Source: an uncultured Ruminococcus sp.
GTDB taxonomy: Bacteria > Bacillota > Clostridia > Oscillospirales > Acutalibacteraceae
Assembly (NCBI GenBank): GCA_904393835.1
Contig: CAJFNC010000004.1
Span: forward strand, 41,244-105,243
Reading direction: 5' to 3'
Length of the DNA: 64,000 nucleotides
Made by a program: the position numbers and the translations under genes
The notes under the pieces: generated by a model
Databases searched by the model: none
Seen by the model: only the letters and a program-made list of their open reading frames with translations
What the model was told of the DNA's origin: nothing
Shown: positions 27,502 through 35,791 of the stretch, one piece after another
Layout of the letters: each line of letters begins with the position of its first letter
Position numbering within the stretch: the first letter of the stretch is position 1

Positions 27502-28797
27502 TTAAATTTTAAAAGACTTGTGGTCGGAAAGTGAAATAAGCGAAAACTTTTCGGCAAATGTATCGTCGAGAGCCATTTCGGTTTTTTCGCCCGTTTCCAT
27601 ATTTTTAAGCTCCGCCGAATTTTTCTCAAGCTCATTGTCTCCGATTACAAGCGAATATTTTGCGCCGATTTTGTCGGCATACTTCATCTGCGCCCTCAAG
27701 CCTCTGCCCACAACATCGGTTTCGGCGGTAAGGTTGCACTCACGCACCTTTCTGAGCAGCGCAAACGCCTTTGCCTTTGCCTTTTCTCCCATTGTGGCAA
27801 TGTACAGACTGCAAACGTCGTTGTCGGGAATTTCAATTCCCTGGCTGTCCATAACCATAAGCAGTCTTTCAAGTCCCATCGCAAAACCGAGTGACGGCAG
27901 GTGCTTTCCGCCGAGCTCTTCGATAAGCCCGTCGTATCTGCCGCCGCCGCAAACGGTGCCCTGAGCACCGATACAGTCCGTGACAAATTCAAACACGGTC
28001 TTTGTGTAATAGTCAAGTCCTCGCACGATTGTCGGGTTTACAACATATTCAATGCCTGCGGCGTCAAGATATTTTTTTACGTCCTCAAAGTGATTGCGGC
28101 ACTCGTCGCAAAGATAATCTGTAATTTTGGGAGCGTCTTTTGCGATTTCGGAGCAAATCGGGCTTTTGCAGTCGAGTATTCTCATCGGGTTTTTATCTAA
28201 ACGAGAAAGGCACGTATCGCAGAGCTTGTCCTTATACTGAGAAAAATAGTCCTTTAAAGCCTTGTGGTAATCCGCCCTGCAAGTCGGGCATCCGATGGAA
28301 TTTAGCTCAAGGCGGAGCTGTTTTATTCCGAGTCGGTCAAAAACAGACTGAGCTGCGCAGATTAATTCAGCGTCGGCAATCGGCTGCTGAGTGCCGTATT
28401 CCTCAAGTCCGAACTGGTGAAATTCCCTTAACCTGCCTGCCTGCGGTTTTTCGTAGCGATAGCACGACACAAAGTAGCTCGCCTTTATGGGCAAGCCCTC
28501 GTTTTCGAGCGCGTGCTCAAGCACGGCTCTTGCCGCTCCCGCAGTTCCTTCGGGGCGCAGCGTTATGCTTTCGCCTCCCTTGGTGTCAAATGTGTACATC
28601 TCTTTTTGAACTACGTCGGTTGTCTGTCCCACGCCTCGTGCAAAAAGCTCGGTGTGCTCAAAAACAGGCGTTCTTATCTCTTTAAAGCCGTAAGCCTTTG
28701 ACTCTTCTCTCATTACCTGCTCAATAAACTGCCAGCGGTAACTTTCTTTGGGTAAAACATCCTCTGTACCCTTAATTTTTTTGGTAATTAGTGCCAT
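27502..28797 (-). CDS. hisS: Histidyl-tRNA synthetase
   Basis: This 431-residue class II synthetase charges tRNA-His. It shows the HisRS-specific motifs RGLDYYTKTVFEF (about 257-269) and GGGRYDGLIEELGG (about 285-298), class II motif 3 near GFAMGLERLL, and a C-terminal anticodon-binding domain. GGAGGA precedes the ATG. A structured 190-base leader lies upstream (see 28798-28985). Confidence 0.97.
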   Translation of the reverse strand: MALITKKIKGTEDVLPKESYRWQFIEQVMREESKAYGFKEIRTPVFEHTELFARGVGQTTDVVQKEMYTFDTKGGESITLRPEGTAGAARAVLEHALENEGLPIKASYFVSCYRYEKPQAGRLREFHQFGLEEYGTQQPIADAELICAAQSVFDRLGIKQLRLELNSIGCPTCRADYHKALKDYFSQYKDKLCDTCLSRLDKNPMRILDCKSPICSEIAKDAPKITDYLCDECRNHFEDVKKYLDAAGIEYVVNPTIVRGLDYYTKTVFEFVTDCIGAQGTVCGGGRYDGLIEELGGKHLPSLGFAMGLERLLMVMDSQGIEIPDNDVCSLYIATMGEKAKAKAFALLRKVRECNLTAETDVVGRGLRAQMKYADKIGAKYSLVIGDNELEKNSAELKNMETGEKTEMALDDTFAEKFSLISLSDHKSFKI

Positions 28798-28985
28798 AAT
28801 TTCCTCCGCTTTATAATTACTTTTTTAACTTAAACCGCTATAAACACAACAAACGGGCGGCATTGCACCACCCGATTATTGTTTTTAACTTTCTTTGCCG
28901 TAAAAGCAATCGGCGCAAACGCACCGAAATTCACACTTATGTGAACACAGAGTTACACCGCAAAATTTTTATAACGTATGTATTT
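28798..28985 (-). promoter_or_regulatory. Structured leader of hisS, possible T-box
   Basis: On the minus strand the region holds successive hairpins (TTCACA/TGTGAA, TCGGTGC/GCGCCGA, TTGC/GCAA). These are followed by CGGGTGG pairing with CCGCCCG (28874-28854) and a T-rich stretch. The GGGTGG matches the start of the T-box core AGGGTGGNACCGCG, but the following bases do not, and no convincing terminator/antiterminator switch was found. A T-box controlling hisS-aspS is plausible but unproven. Confidence 0.3.
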
Positions 28986-29090
28986 TCAAAGCTTTGCTTT
29001 TATCAAAGCAATCAGCGGATACAACCTCCCGCTGAATTTAGATAACGGCCGCCGCCTATGCGAGCGGGTGACATTATCCCTTTTGTTATA
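28986..29090 (+). repeat. Hairpin-rich intergenic repeat, copy 1
   Basis: The plus strand begins TCAAAGCTTTGCTTTTATCA, then has a second hairpin (AGCGG/CCGCT), GATAACGG..CGCCGCC and ends CATTATCC..TTTTGTTATA. The same order appears at 44629, 46578 and 48798. This copy ends exactly at the mgsA stop codon and lies antisense to mgsA and hisS. See the finding on the repeat family. Confidence 0.75.
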
Positions 29091-29486
29091 TTACTTCAAA
29101 ATATTTCTCCAGTCAAGGTCGCCTCGTTCAAGACCGTGAATAAGAACCTCTGCGGTCGCAATGTTAGTAGCAACGGGAATATTGTGCATATCGCAAAGGC
29201 GGAGCATATTCATATCGTTTGGCTCGTTAGGCTTGGGGTTCAACGGATCTCTGAAGAAAAGGAGCATATCAATTTCATTGCAGGCAATTCTTGCGGCAAT
29301 TTGCTGGCTGCCGCCCTGAGAACCGGCAAGGAATTTTTGAATTGTAAGTCCTGTTGCCTCGGATACCATTTTACCGGTAGTGCCCGTTGCGCAAAGATTG
29401 TTGCGGCTCAAAACACCGCAGTAGGCAATGCAAAACTGTACCATAAGTTCTTTCTTTTCATCGTGAGCAATAAGGGCAATATTCAT
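29091..29486 (-). CDS. mgsA: Methylglyoxal synthase
   Basis: This 131-residue enzyme converts dihydroxyacetone phosphate to methylglyoxal and phosphate. It starts [12 protein letters not shown], and has the phosphate-binding TGTTG and the catalytic-site segment [14 protein letters not shown]. Length is typical. The ATG at 29486 is spaced 9 bases from GGAGG. It follows minD in the cell-shape cluster, a position that is conserved in many Clostridia. Confidence 0.95.
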   Translation of the reverse strand: MNIALIAHDEKKELMVQFCIAYCGVLSRNNLCATGTTGKMVSEATGLTIQKFLAGSQGGSQQIAARIACNEIDMLLFFRDPLNPKPNEPNDMNMLRLCDMHNIPVATNIATAEVLIHGLERGDLDWRNILK

Positions 29487-29573
29487 ATCCAACATCCTCC
29501 AAACATAAATTTCAAAATTCTAAAATAATAATATAATAAAATATTTAAATAAAGTATATTAAATTTAACGCAG

Positions 29574-30314
29574 TTATCCTCTGAAAGCCAACGGAACCCG
29601 TTCCCCTTGAATCCTTCGGGCAAGGCAGTCAAACACCGCCGACGCTGACGACCAATTCAGCCCCGCCGCTCCGCGCTGCATAATTACCGAAATTCGCACA
29701 TCAAACGGCACCAAAGCTATAAGCCGGGTCTGCGTGGCGTCGATTACCTCGTCAAGGTCTTTGTAAAAGCCGAGCTTTGTAAACATCTTGGTGTCAAATC
29801 TGTTGATTACCAGCCTGATGTTGTTAATACCCAAAGCCTCAAGCTTTTTTCTGACCTTTACGCCGCCCCTAACGCCGGTTGGTTCGGCGTTAACCACAAT
29901 CAGCGCTCTGTCGGCAGGCGCTGCGGCTGTTACAAAGCCCGTACCGATGCCCGCAGGAGAATCAATTATCACAAAATCAAAGTCGTTTTTGATTGAATCA
30001 ACAAGTTCTTTAAACACCTCGGGGCTAAGCTCGTTTTCCGTGTCAAAAGGAGCTGCCATAAGATACAGATTATCGTTGTTTTTACTTTTGTAAATTGCGT
30101 CCGAAAATGAACAGTTGCCGCAAACCGCGTCCGAAGCGTCAAATAAAATATCCTGCTCCATATCAAGCATTATATCAAGACCTCGCATACCGCAGTCGCA
30201 GTCAATAAGCAATACGCGCTTGCCCTGTTTGATAAGCGCAACCGAAAGGCAGATACACACGGTCGATTTGCCCGTGCCGCCTTTACCCGACGCAACAACT
30301 ATAACATTATCCAT
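29574..30314 (-). CDS. minD: MinD-like division-site ATPase without the membrane-targeting tail
   Basis: This 246-residue deviant-Walker ATPase has the P-loop GKGGTGKST (10-18), the DCDCGMRGLD segment and the IIDSPAGIG Walker B region of MinD. MinD normally continues past the ARRI-G-VP motif into a C-terminal amphipathic helix that binds membrane; here the protein stops about 8 residues after it (ERVPLAFRG). Neither MinC nor MinE is encoded nearby. AGAGGTAG precedes the ATG. Its place after PBP2 and before mgsA supports the MinD identity, but it may have lost or changed its division role. Confidence 0.85.
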   Translation of the reverse strand: MDNVIVVASGKGGTGKSTVCICLSVALIKQGKRVLLIDCDCGMRGLDIMLDMEQDILFDASDAVCGNCSFSDAIYKSKNNDNLYLMAAPFDTENELSPEVFKELVDSIKNDFDFVIIDSPAGIGTGFVTAAAPADRALIVVNAEPTGVRGGVKVRKKLEALGINNIRLVINRFDTKMFTKLGFYKDLDEVIDATQTRLIALVPFDVRISVIMQRGAAGLNWSSASAVFDCLARRIQGERVPLAFRG

Positions 30315-30333
30315 AATATACTACCTCTGCTTT

Positions 30334-30362
30334 ATTTTATCATAAAAAATTGTAAAGAGCAA
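30334..30362 (-). promoter_or_regulatory. Candidate promoter of minD-mgsA
   Basis: Minus strand: TTGCTC (30362-30357), 17 bases, TAAAAT (30339-30334), 20 bases before the minD start codon. The 189-base gap to the PBP2 gene holds nothing else recognised. Confidence 0.5.
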
Positions 30363-30503
30363 CAACACTGCACTATTTTTACGTCCAAATTTTTTGTAAA
30401 TATTTTATGCAATGTCGCCAAAAACAGTTGGTATTTTTTACTAAATGCACAAACTGAATATATTTTTAATATATTAATACATTTTGGGCGGTACCTTTAC
30501 ACC

Positions 30504-32555
30504 TTATTTTTCGTCAAAATACACATCAAGCAAATCCTTTGCCACCTGCATTGAATATTTGCCCTTTGCGCCGTGCTCAATAACTACGGCAATTGCGACC
30601 TCGGGGTCGTCGTAAGGGGCATAGCAGATAAACGTGGTGTGGTCTGAGCCTGAATTTTCAGCCGTACCCGTCTTGGCTGCAACCTTTACCTTGTAATTTC
30701 CGAACATATAGTTTGCCGTACCCTTTGCGTTTTGCGTAACGCTTAGCATTGCGTTCTGCACAATGTCGAGGTTTTTTTGAGAAACTCCGCTTGTTTCAAC
30801 CTCTTCGGGTTCATAGCTTTTTACCGTTTTTGTTCGCTCGTAGTTTGTGATTTTGCTCATAACGTGAGTTTTCAATCTGACCCCGTCGTTTGCAATTGCG
30901 GCGGCGTAGGTGGCAAGCTGAAGCGGTGTAAATGCGTTGTCGGACTGACCGATTGCCGCCTGCACCGTGTTGCCGGGCATCCATGTTTTGCTGTCGCGTC
31001 CCGCAAGCACACCCTTTGACTCCTCCACCTCAACACCCGTGTATTCACCCAGGCCAAAACGCTCGGCATACAGATACATTGTGTCAATTCCCAAACGTCT
31101 GCCCGTTTCGGCAAAGAAGTAGTTGCACGACTGAGTAATTGCGCCGGTTACGTTTAAGTTGCCGTGGTAATGCATACACTTTACTACGTTGGAGGGATAG
31201 TAATCGTAATTTTGCTTGCAGTAAATTTCGGTATCTTTACTTATGACCTTTTCCTCAAGTCCTGCCGAAGCCACCATCGGCTTTATTACCGAACCACAGG
31301 CAAAGCTGCCGACAAACGCCCTGTTGTACATAGGCGCGTTTTTGTTTTTGACAAGCTTTACATAGTAGTCGCCGTACTCGCTGTACTTATTCAAATCGTA
31401 GGTGGGATAACTTGCCGACGCAAGCACCGAAAAATCATCAACCGACAGCATTACAACAGCACCGGTTTCGCAGTCCTCGCCGACGTTTTTTGTGCCGTAA
31501 AGCTTGCTTTCGGAAACGCCCTGAGATTTTGCGCCCTTTACGTTTTCGGCAAGCGATTTTACCGCCGTCTGCTGAAGCTTTTTGTCAATTGTAAGATACA
31601 CGGTGTCACCTTGCTTGGCGTCTATCGTTTCCACCGTATCGACAATGTTTCCGTCGTAATTTCGCTGTATTATTTTTGTGCCGCCCTCGCCCTTTAGGTA
31701 ATCCTCAAAAGCAAGCTCTACACCGAACTTTCCTATTTTATCGGAGAGCGAATAATCCTTGCCCTCATCCTTTAAGCTGTCGTATTCATCCTCGGTAATT
31801 GAACCGATAGCGCCCAAAAGGTGCGGAGCGATATCGCTGTCGGGAGCGCCCCTTTCCATATACGTTTGAATGTCAACGCCGCTTATACCCTGTGTGTTTT
31901 CGCTGACGGCACTCAGGCTGTCTCGGCTTATGTCCTCCGCGAAAGTGTAAGGCTTGGAGTTTGAATACCCCGTCACCTCCATATTATAAAGCACCGAAAT
32001 CAGGTTACGTAAATCTTCATCCGAGTAATTTTTTTCTATTTCATAACGCGCTTTAAGCTCGTTTATGCACTTTTGCGCGTCGGTATTTTCGTCAAGATTA
32101 AGATAATCCTCAGAGAGCAGACGCTTTTTTTCCTCGGCCGCATCGTCGCTCTGTACAAAGTAAAACTTTCCCTTGGGATTGAGCTTTATCGGCAATGCAT
32201 CGTTCCATTTTTCGCCTGTGCGCTCCATTAAATCCACAAGCGATAAAATTGTATCGTTAAGGCTGTCGGCATCGGCATAAAGCTTGTCTATAACCAGCTT
32301 GTAGTGCGTGGTGTTTACCACCAATCCCTCTCCGTTTCGGTCAACAATTTCACCCCTTACGGCGTCGGTTTCAACCGTGTATCCGGTTGAGCGTTTGGCA
32401 AGCTGTCTGTATTCTTCTCCGTGCACCAGCTGCCAGCTTGCCAGGCGGATACAGAACAAGGCAAAAAACAGCAGAACTGTTATTATACAGACCGCGGCAG
32501 CGTGCTTTGGGCGGTTATCCTCGGTATTCTTTTTTTTGTAAAATTTCAGCCGCAT
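30504..32555 (-). CDS. mrdA: Penicillin-binding protein 2 (elongasome transpeptidase)
   Basis: This 683-residue class B PBP makes lateral-wall peptidoglycan crosslinks with RodA and MreBCD. An N-terminal membrane anchor (about 20-42) is followed by the pedestal/dimerisation domain and the transpeptidase domain. The active-site motifs are S422-V-I-K425, S476-C-N and K628-T-G. Length and order are normal. GGAGG precedes the ATG, 36 bases after mreD. Confidence 0.93.
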   Translation of the reverse strand: MRLKFYKKKNTEDNRPKHAAAVCIITVLLFFALFCIRLASWQLVHGEEYRQLAKRSTGYTVETDAVRGEIVDRNGEGLVVNTTHYKLVIDKLYADADSLNDTILSLVDLMERTGEKWNDALPIKLNPKGKFYFVQSDDAAEEKKRLLSEDYLNLDENTDAQKCINELKARYEIEKNYSDEDLRNLISVLYNMEVTGYSNSKPYTFAEDISRDSLSAVSENTQGISGVDIQTYMERGAPDSDIAPHLLGAIGSITEDEYDSLKDEGKDYSLSDKIGKFGVELAFEDYLKGEGGTKIIQRNYDGNIVDTVETIDAKQGDTVYLTIDKKLQQTAVKSLAENVKGAKSQGVSESKLYGTKNVGEDCETGAVVMLSVDDFSVLASASYPTYDLNKYSEYGDYYVKLVKNKNAPMYNRAFVGSFACGSVIKPMVASAGLEEKVISKDTEIYCKQNYDYYPSNVVKCMHYHGNLNVTGAITQSCNYFFAETGRRLGIDTMYLYAERFGLGEYTGVEVEESKGVLAGRDSKTWMPGNTVQAAIGQSDNAFTPLQLATYAAAIANDGVRLKTHVMSKITNYERTKTVKSYEPEEVETSGVSQKNLDIVQNAMLSVTQNAKGTANYMFGNYKVKVAAKTGTAENSGSDHTTFICYAPYDDPEVAIAVVIEHGAKGKYSMQVAKDLLDVYFDEK

Positions 32556-32591
32556 ATCACACCTCCGTAGCCGTGATTGTATTGCCGTCGA

Positions 32592-33110
32592 TTACAGGCG
32601 GTTTGATTTATTGAGCCTGCGGTACAAAAACCTGTTTAAAAAATATATCGGAATAAACATAAGTGCTGTGTACAAAATTCGAGAAATATAGTGATTTACA
32701 AAAAGCGTCAGCGCCCCGTCCACACCCGAAAAAACAGTAAAAATCAAAAAATATCCGCAAATAAGCACCGCTGTCGACAAAAACGCAAAGACAAATACCG
32801 ACAGAAATTTTGAAACAAAGTACTTTTCAAAAATATGCGCTTCAAAATAGCATATCAAGGTAAGCAATATTGCAAAATAACCGATTGCCTCACCGGTTAA
32901 GGAGTCCGCAAAAATTCCGCAGAGCGCACCGAACACAAGTGACGGGATTTTGTTTTCAAATGCAGCAATCGACAGCGCCAAAGCTGCCAAAAGCAACGGT
33001 TTGGCGCCAAAAATTTCAGGCATAAGCTTAGGAGTATCCTGCAATACGCAGAAAATCAAAATTTCGAGCGCATAGGCAAGATAGCGGAAAAACGAAAGTT
33101 TAATCTTCAT
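32592..33110 (-). CDS. mreD: Rod shape-determining protein MreD
   Basis: This 172-residue, very hydrophobic protein has about five transmembrane segments and sits between mreC and the PBP2 gene, which defines it as MreD. It overlaps the end of mreC by 11 bases. MreD is an integral membrane component of the elongation machinery. Sequence conservation in this family is low; the call rests on hydrophobic pattern, size and position. Confidence 0.88.
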   Translation of the reverse strand: MKIKLSFFRYLAYALEILIFCVLQDTPKLMPEIFGAKPLLLAALALSIAAFENKIPSLVFGALCGIFADSLTGEAIGYFAILLTLICYFEAHIFEKYFVSKFLSVFVFAFLSTAVLICGYFLIFTVFSGVDGALTLFVNHYISRILYTALMFIPIYFLNRFLYRRLNKSNRL

Positions 33111-33939
33111 TGCTCTGTTTTACCTCGCCTTTTGTTTCGAAATCGGTTATCACCGCCGCTGCAGTAACCGTGCGAATATCCTCGTACGGCTCAATAATTG
33201 CACAGCGTGTGGTATCGTAGGAATTAAAGCTGAGTTCTTTTACCTCGCCTATAACAAGATTACCCGGATAAACTCCGCCTGTTCCCGAAGTAACAATGAT
33301 GTCGCCCTCTTTTATTTTGTTGTCCTCGGCAATTTTTGTGAGGCAGGTAAGATTTTGATCGCTGTACTCCGCGCTTCCGCTCACTATGCCCAAGTCGCCG
33401 GTTTTTTTATCTATCGCGCCTGCCCGTGTGTCGGGTGACAAAATCGTCTTTACCTTGCAGGTTCCCGCGTCTGTTCGGCAAACCCAGCCGACAAGCCCGT
33501 TTTCCGTAATTACGGGGTCGTTTAACTCAACTCCGTTTGAAGAACCGATGTCAAGGGTAAAAGAATAGAAATCGTCGTTAGCGTCACGCCTGATTACCGA
33601 AGCGGGCAAAATTTTATAGGACGGATTTTCTTTTTTTAAATCGTAGTACTTCCACAGCCTGTCGTTTTCGCTTTTAGTTTCATAGTAGTCAACAAGCTGA
33701 CTTCGCAGCTCGGCGTTTTCCTTTTTGAGCTCTTCGTTTTCTTTTTTTAAGTCGTCGTAGCTTACGGTGTCGGTGCTTGCCGTTGCCGAGGCGCTGACCT
33801 GAAAAAGCCCCTTTGTAATTCCGTTTACGGCGCTTGAAACGACCGAATTGTCCACAAGTGACAAAACACTCATCACAACAAGTATGACGAGCGTTATCAG
33901 AAGAGTTTTGAAATTTTTGTTATGTAAAAAACCTTTCAT
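33100..33939 (-). CDS. mreC: Rod shape-determining protein MreC
   Basis: This 279-residue protein has one N-terminal membrane helix (about 11-33), a coiled coil rich in lysine and glutamate (LKKENEELKKENAEL, about 63-77), and the extracytoplasmic MreC beta-barrel domain (about 110-270). It links MreB to PBP2 and activates it. AGAGGA precedes the ATG. It is between mreB and mreD in the expected order. Confidence 0.93.
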   Translation of the reverse strand: MKGFLHNKNFKTLLITLVILVVMSVLSLVDNSVVSSAVNGITKGLFQVSASATASTDTVSYDDLKKENEELKKENAELRSQLVDYYETKSENDRLWKYYDLKKENPSYKILPASVIRRDANDDFYSFTLDIGSSNGVELNDPVITENGLVGWVCRTDAGTCKVKTILSPDTRAGAIDKKTGDLGIVSGSAEYSDQNLTCLTKIAEDNKIKEGDIIVTSGTGGVYPGNLVIGEVKELSFNSYDTTRCAIIEPYEDIRTVTAAAVITDFETKGEVKQSNED

Positions 33940-33976
33940 ACCGTCCTCTTTTTCCTTAAAGTCTTCTGTTAAAAGC

Positions 33977-34005
33977 AGTTTTGCACCGCAGACGGGTGCA
34001 AAACT
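33977..34005 (-). terminator. Hairpin between mreB and mreC
   Basis: AGTTTTGCACC pairs perfectly with GGTGCAAAACT around a 7-base loop, immediately after the mreB stop codon. The downstream minus-strand flank GCTTTTAAC is weakly T-rich, so it may attenuate rather than stop transcription and give MreB excess over MreC and MreD. Confidence 0.6.
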
Positions 34006-35012
34006 TATCTGTTGTGCTTATACTTTACATTCGGACGGCTCAGACGCTTGCCTGCACCCTCGGCAACGCAGTCGAGCGGTCTTTCGGCAATGTGCACGGG
34101 CATTCCGGTCTGCTGCATAACAAGCATATCAATGCCCCTGAGCAGCGCTCCGCCGCCTGTCAGCATAATGCCGTGGTCGATGATATCCGCCGAAAGCTCG
34201 GGCGGAGTTTTTTCAAGCGTCGTTTTTATTGCCTCAACAATCGTCATCAGCGGGTCTGCAAGCGCGTCTCTTACCTCCTGAGCCGTGATTGTGATGTCTT
34301 TAGGCAATCCGTCTATGAGATTTCTGCCCTTTACAAGCAGGCTTTTTTCGTCCTCAAACGGATACGCCGAACCTATTTTTATCTTGATTTCCTCGGCGGT
34401 GCGCTCACCGATAAGAAGATTGTATTTTTTCTTGACATAAGTAAGGATTGCCTCGTCAAACTTGTCGCCTGCCACTCTGACCGAGCACGAGGTGACAATA
34501 TCGCCCAGCGAAATCACCGCAACCTCGCTTGTGCCGCCGCCGATGTCAACAACCATACTTCCCGTAGGCTCGTCAACAGGCATATCAGCGCCGATTGCCG
34601 CCGCCATCGGCTCTTCTATCAAAATTACGGGAGGCTTTGCGCCCGCCTGATAAGCGGCGTCCTCCACCGCCTTGCGTTCAACCTCGGTACAACCCGTCGG
34701 CATACAGATAATTACGTGAGGCTTGCTGAAAATGCCGGGTTTTACCGCTTTTTTAATGAAATGCTGAAGCATTTTTGCCGTTATTTTAAAATCGGCGATT
34801 ACCCCGTCTTTGAGCGGCCTTACCGCAACAATCGACCCCGGAGTTCTGCCTATCATATCCTTTGCCTGCGAACCCACCGCAAGCACATTGTCGGTGCGCA
34901 TATCAACCGCAACAACCGACGGCTCACGCAGAATTATTCCCTTGCCTTTTAAATAAACAAGGGTATTCGCCGTTCCTAAATCTATACCTATATCTTTTGA
35001 AAATGAAAACAT
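34005..35012 (-). CDS. mreB: Rod shape-determining protein MreB
   Basis: This 335-residue actin-like ATPase organises the elongasome. It has the phosphate-1 motif [12 protein letters not shown] (about 8-19), phosphate-2 region [11 protein letters not shown] and the adenosine motif [10 protein letters not shown] near the C-terminus. ATG 35012 follows AAGGAGC; the longer frame from 35045 lacks a ribosome binding site. It leads the mreBCD-mrdA unit from the promoter at 35072-35100. Confidence 0.96.
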   Translation of the reverse strand: MFSFSKDIGIDLGTANTLVYLKGKGIILREPSVVAVDMRTDNVLAVGSQAKDMIGRTPGSIVAVRPLKDGVIADFKITAKMLQHFIKKAVKPGIFSKPHVIICMPTGCTEVERKAVEDAAYQAGAKPPVILIEEPMAAAIGADMPVDEPTGSMVVDIGGGTSEVAVISLGDIVTSCSVRVAGDKFDEAILTYVKKKYNLLIGERTAEEIKIKIGSAYPFEDEKSLLVKGRNLIDGLPKDITITAQEVRDALADPLMTIVEAIKTTLEKTPPELSADIIDHGIMLTGGGALLRGIDMLVMQQTGMPVHIAERPLDCVAEGAGKRLSRPNVKYKHNR

Positions 35013-35071
35013 TTTAACGCTCCTTATTGCCTTTAAGACTGTCAAAAGCGGTTTGCCGCCCTTTATTTACA

Positions 35072-35100
35072 ATTATAGTACAGCCGGTCTGCGGTTTCAA
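35072..35100 (-). promoter_or_regulatory. Promoter of the mreBCD operon
   Basis: Minus strand: TTGAAA (35100-35095), 17 bases, TATAAT (35077-35072), about 60 bases upstream of the mreB start. Confidence 0.78.
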
Positions 35101-35177
35101 TATTTTATTGTCGAAAAGGCAGACTAAATATTGAGCCGTTGTCCCGCATATTTTGTGCAAGACAAGCATATGATTTA

Positions 35178-35624
35178 TCATCCGCTGAATCTGCCCGACG
35201 AACCGAAGCCGCCCTCACCGCGCTGCGTGTCGGAAAGGTCGCCCGTCTCAACTATTGACGGCAAAATTACCGGAGCAATTACCATCTGGGCAATCCTTTC
35301 GTCCGGCTCGATTGTGTAGGGCTTATCCGACACATTGCAAAGTCCCACGCAAATTTCGCCTCTGTAGTCGCTGTCCACTACGCCTACACCGTTTGCAAGG
35401 CAGATTCCGTGTTTTATGCCGAGTCCGCTGCGAGCATACAAAAACGCTGCAGCAGAGTTGTCGGGAAGCTCAATTGCAATGCCGGTTGGTACTAGCGCAA
35501 TCTGATTTGGATTTACGGTAATGCTGCTGTCAATGCAGGCGTATAAATCCATTCCCGCCGAACCTTCGGTAGCTCTCTCCGGGATTTTCGCATTTTCTTT
35601 TAGCTTTTTTATTTTAAGTTCCAT
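35178..35624 (-). CDS. dut: dUTP diphosphatase
   Basis: This 148-residue trimeric dUTPase hydrolyses dUTP to dUMP and pyrophosphate. All five family motifs are visible: AGMDLYA, RSGLG, the GVVDSDYRGE motif with catalytic aspartate, RIAQMVI and the C-terminal RGEGGFGSSG arm. ATG 35624 is preferred to the ATG at 35633, which overlaps the AAGGA site. It lies between the U32 peptidase and mreB on the same strand. Confidence 0.95.
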   Translation of the reverse strand: MELKIKKLKENAKIPERATEGSAGMDLYACIDSSITVNPNQIALVPTGIAIELPDNSAAAFLYARSGLGIKHGICLANGVGVVDSDYRGEICVGLCNVSDKPYTIEPDERIAQMVIAPVILPSIVETGDLSDTQRGEGGFGSSGRFSG

Positions 35625-35791
35625 ACTATTCATCCTTCATTTTTTCATAATTTTGCATAATTTTAAAAATTTGAAATTTATTTTTCGTTAAAGAAATTAT
35701 GGCTTTTGACTTTTTTTGATTTTATTTTTCATTCAAAGAATTTTTGTTTTTTCTTTTAAAAAATTTTAAACTTTCTAACACTTTTGACATA
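35625..35791. other. AT-rich spacer
   Basis: This gap of about 165 bases before dut is extremely T/A-rich. No promoter with good spacing, hairpin or gene was seen. Confidence 0.4.

Noticed and set aside
33981..34952. Plus-strand open frame of 323 codons
   Set aside because: It lies wholly antisense inside mreB, has no ribosome binding site and reads as low-quality cysteine/arginine-rich protein; mreB on the other strand is unmistakable.
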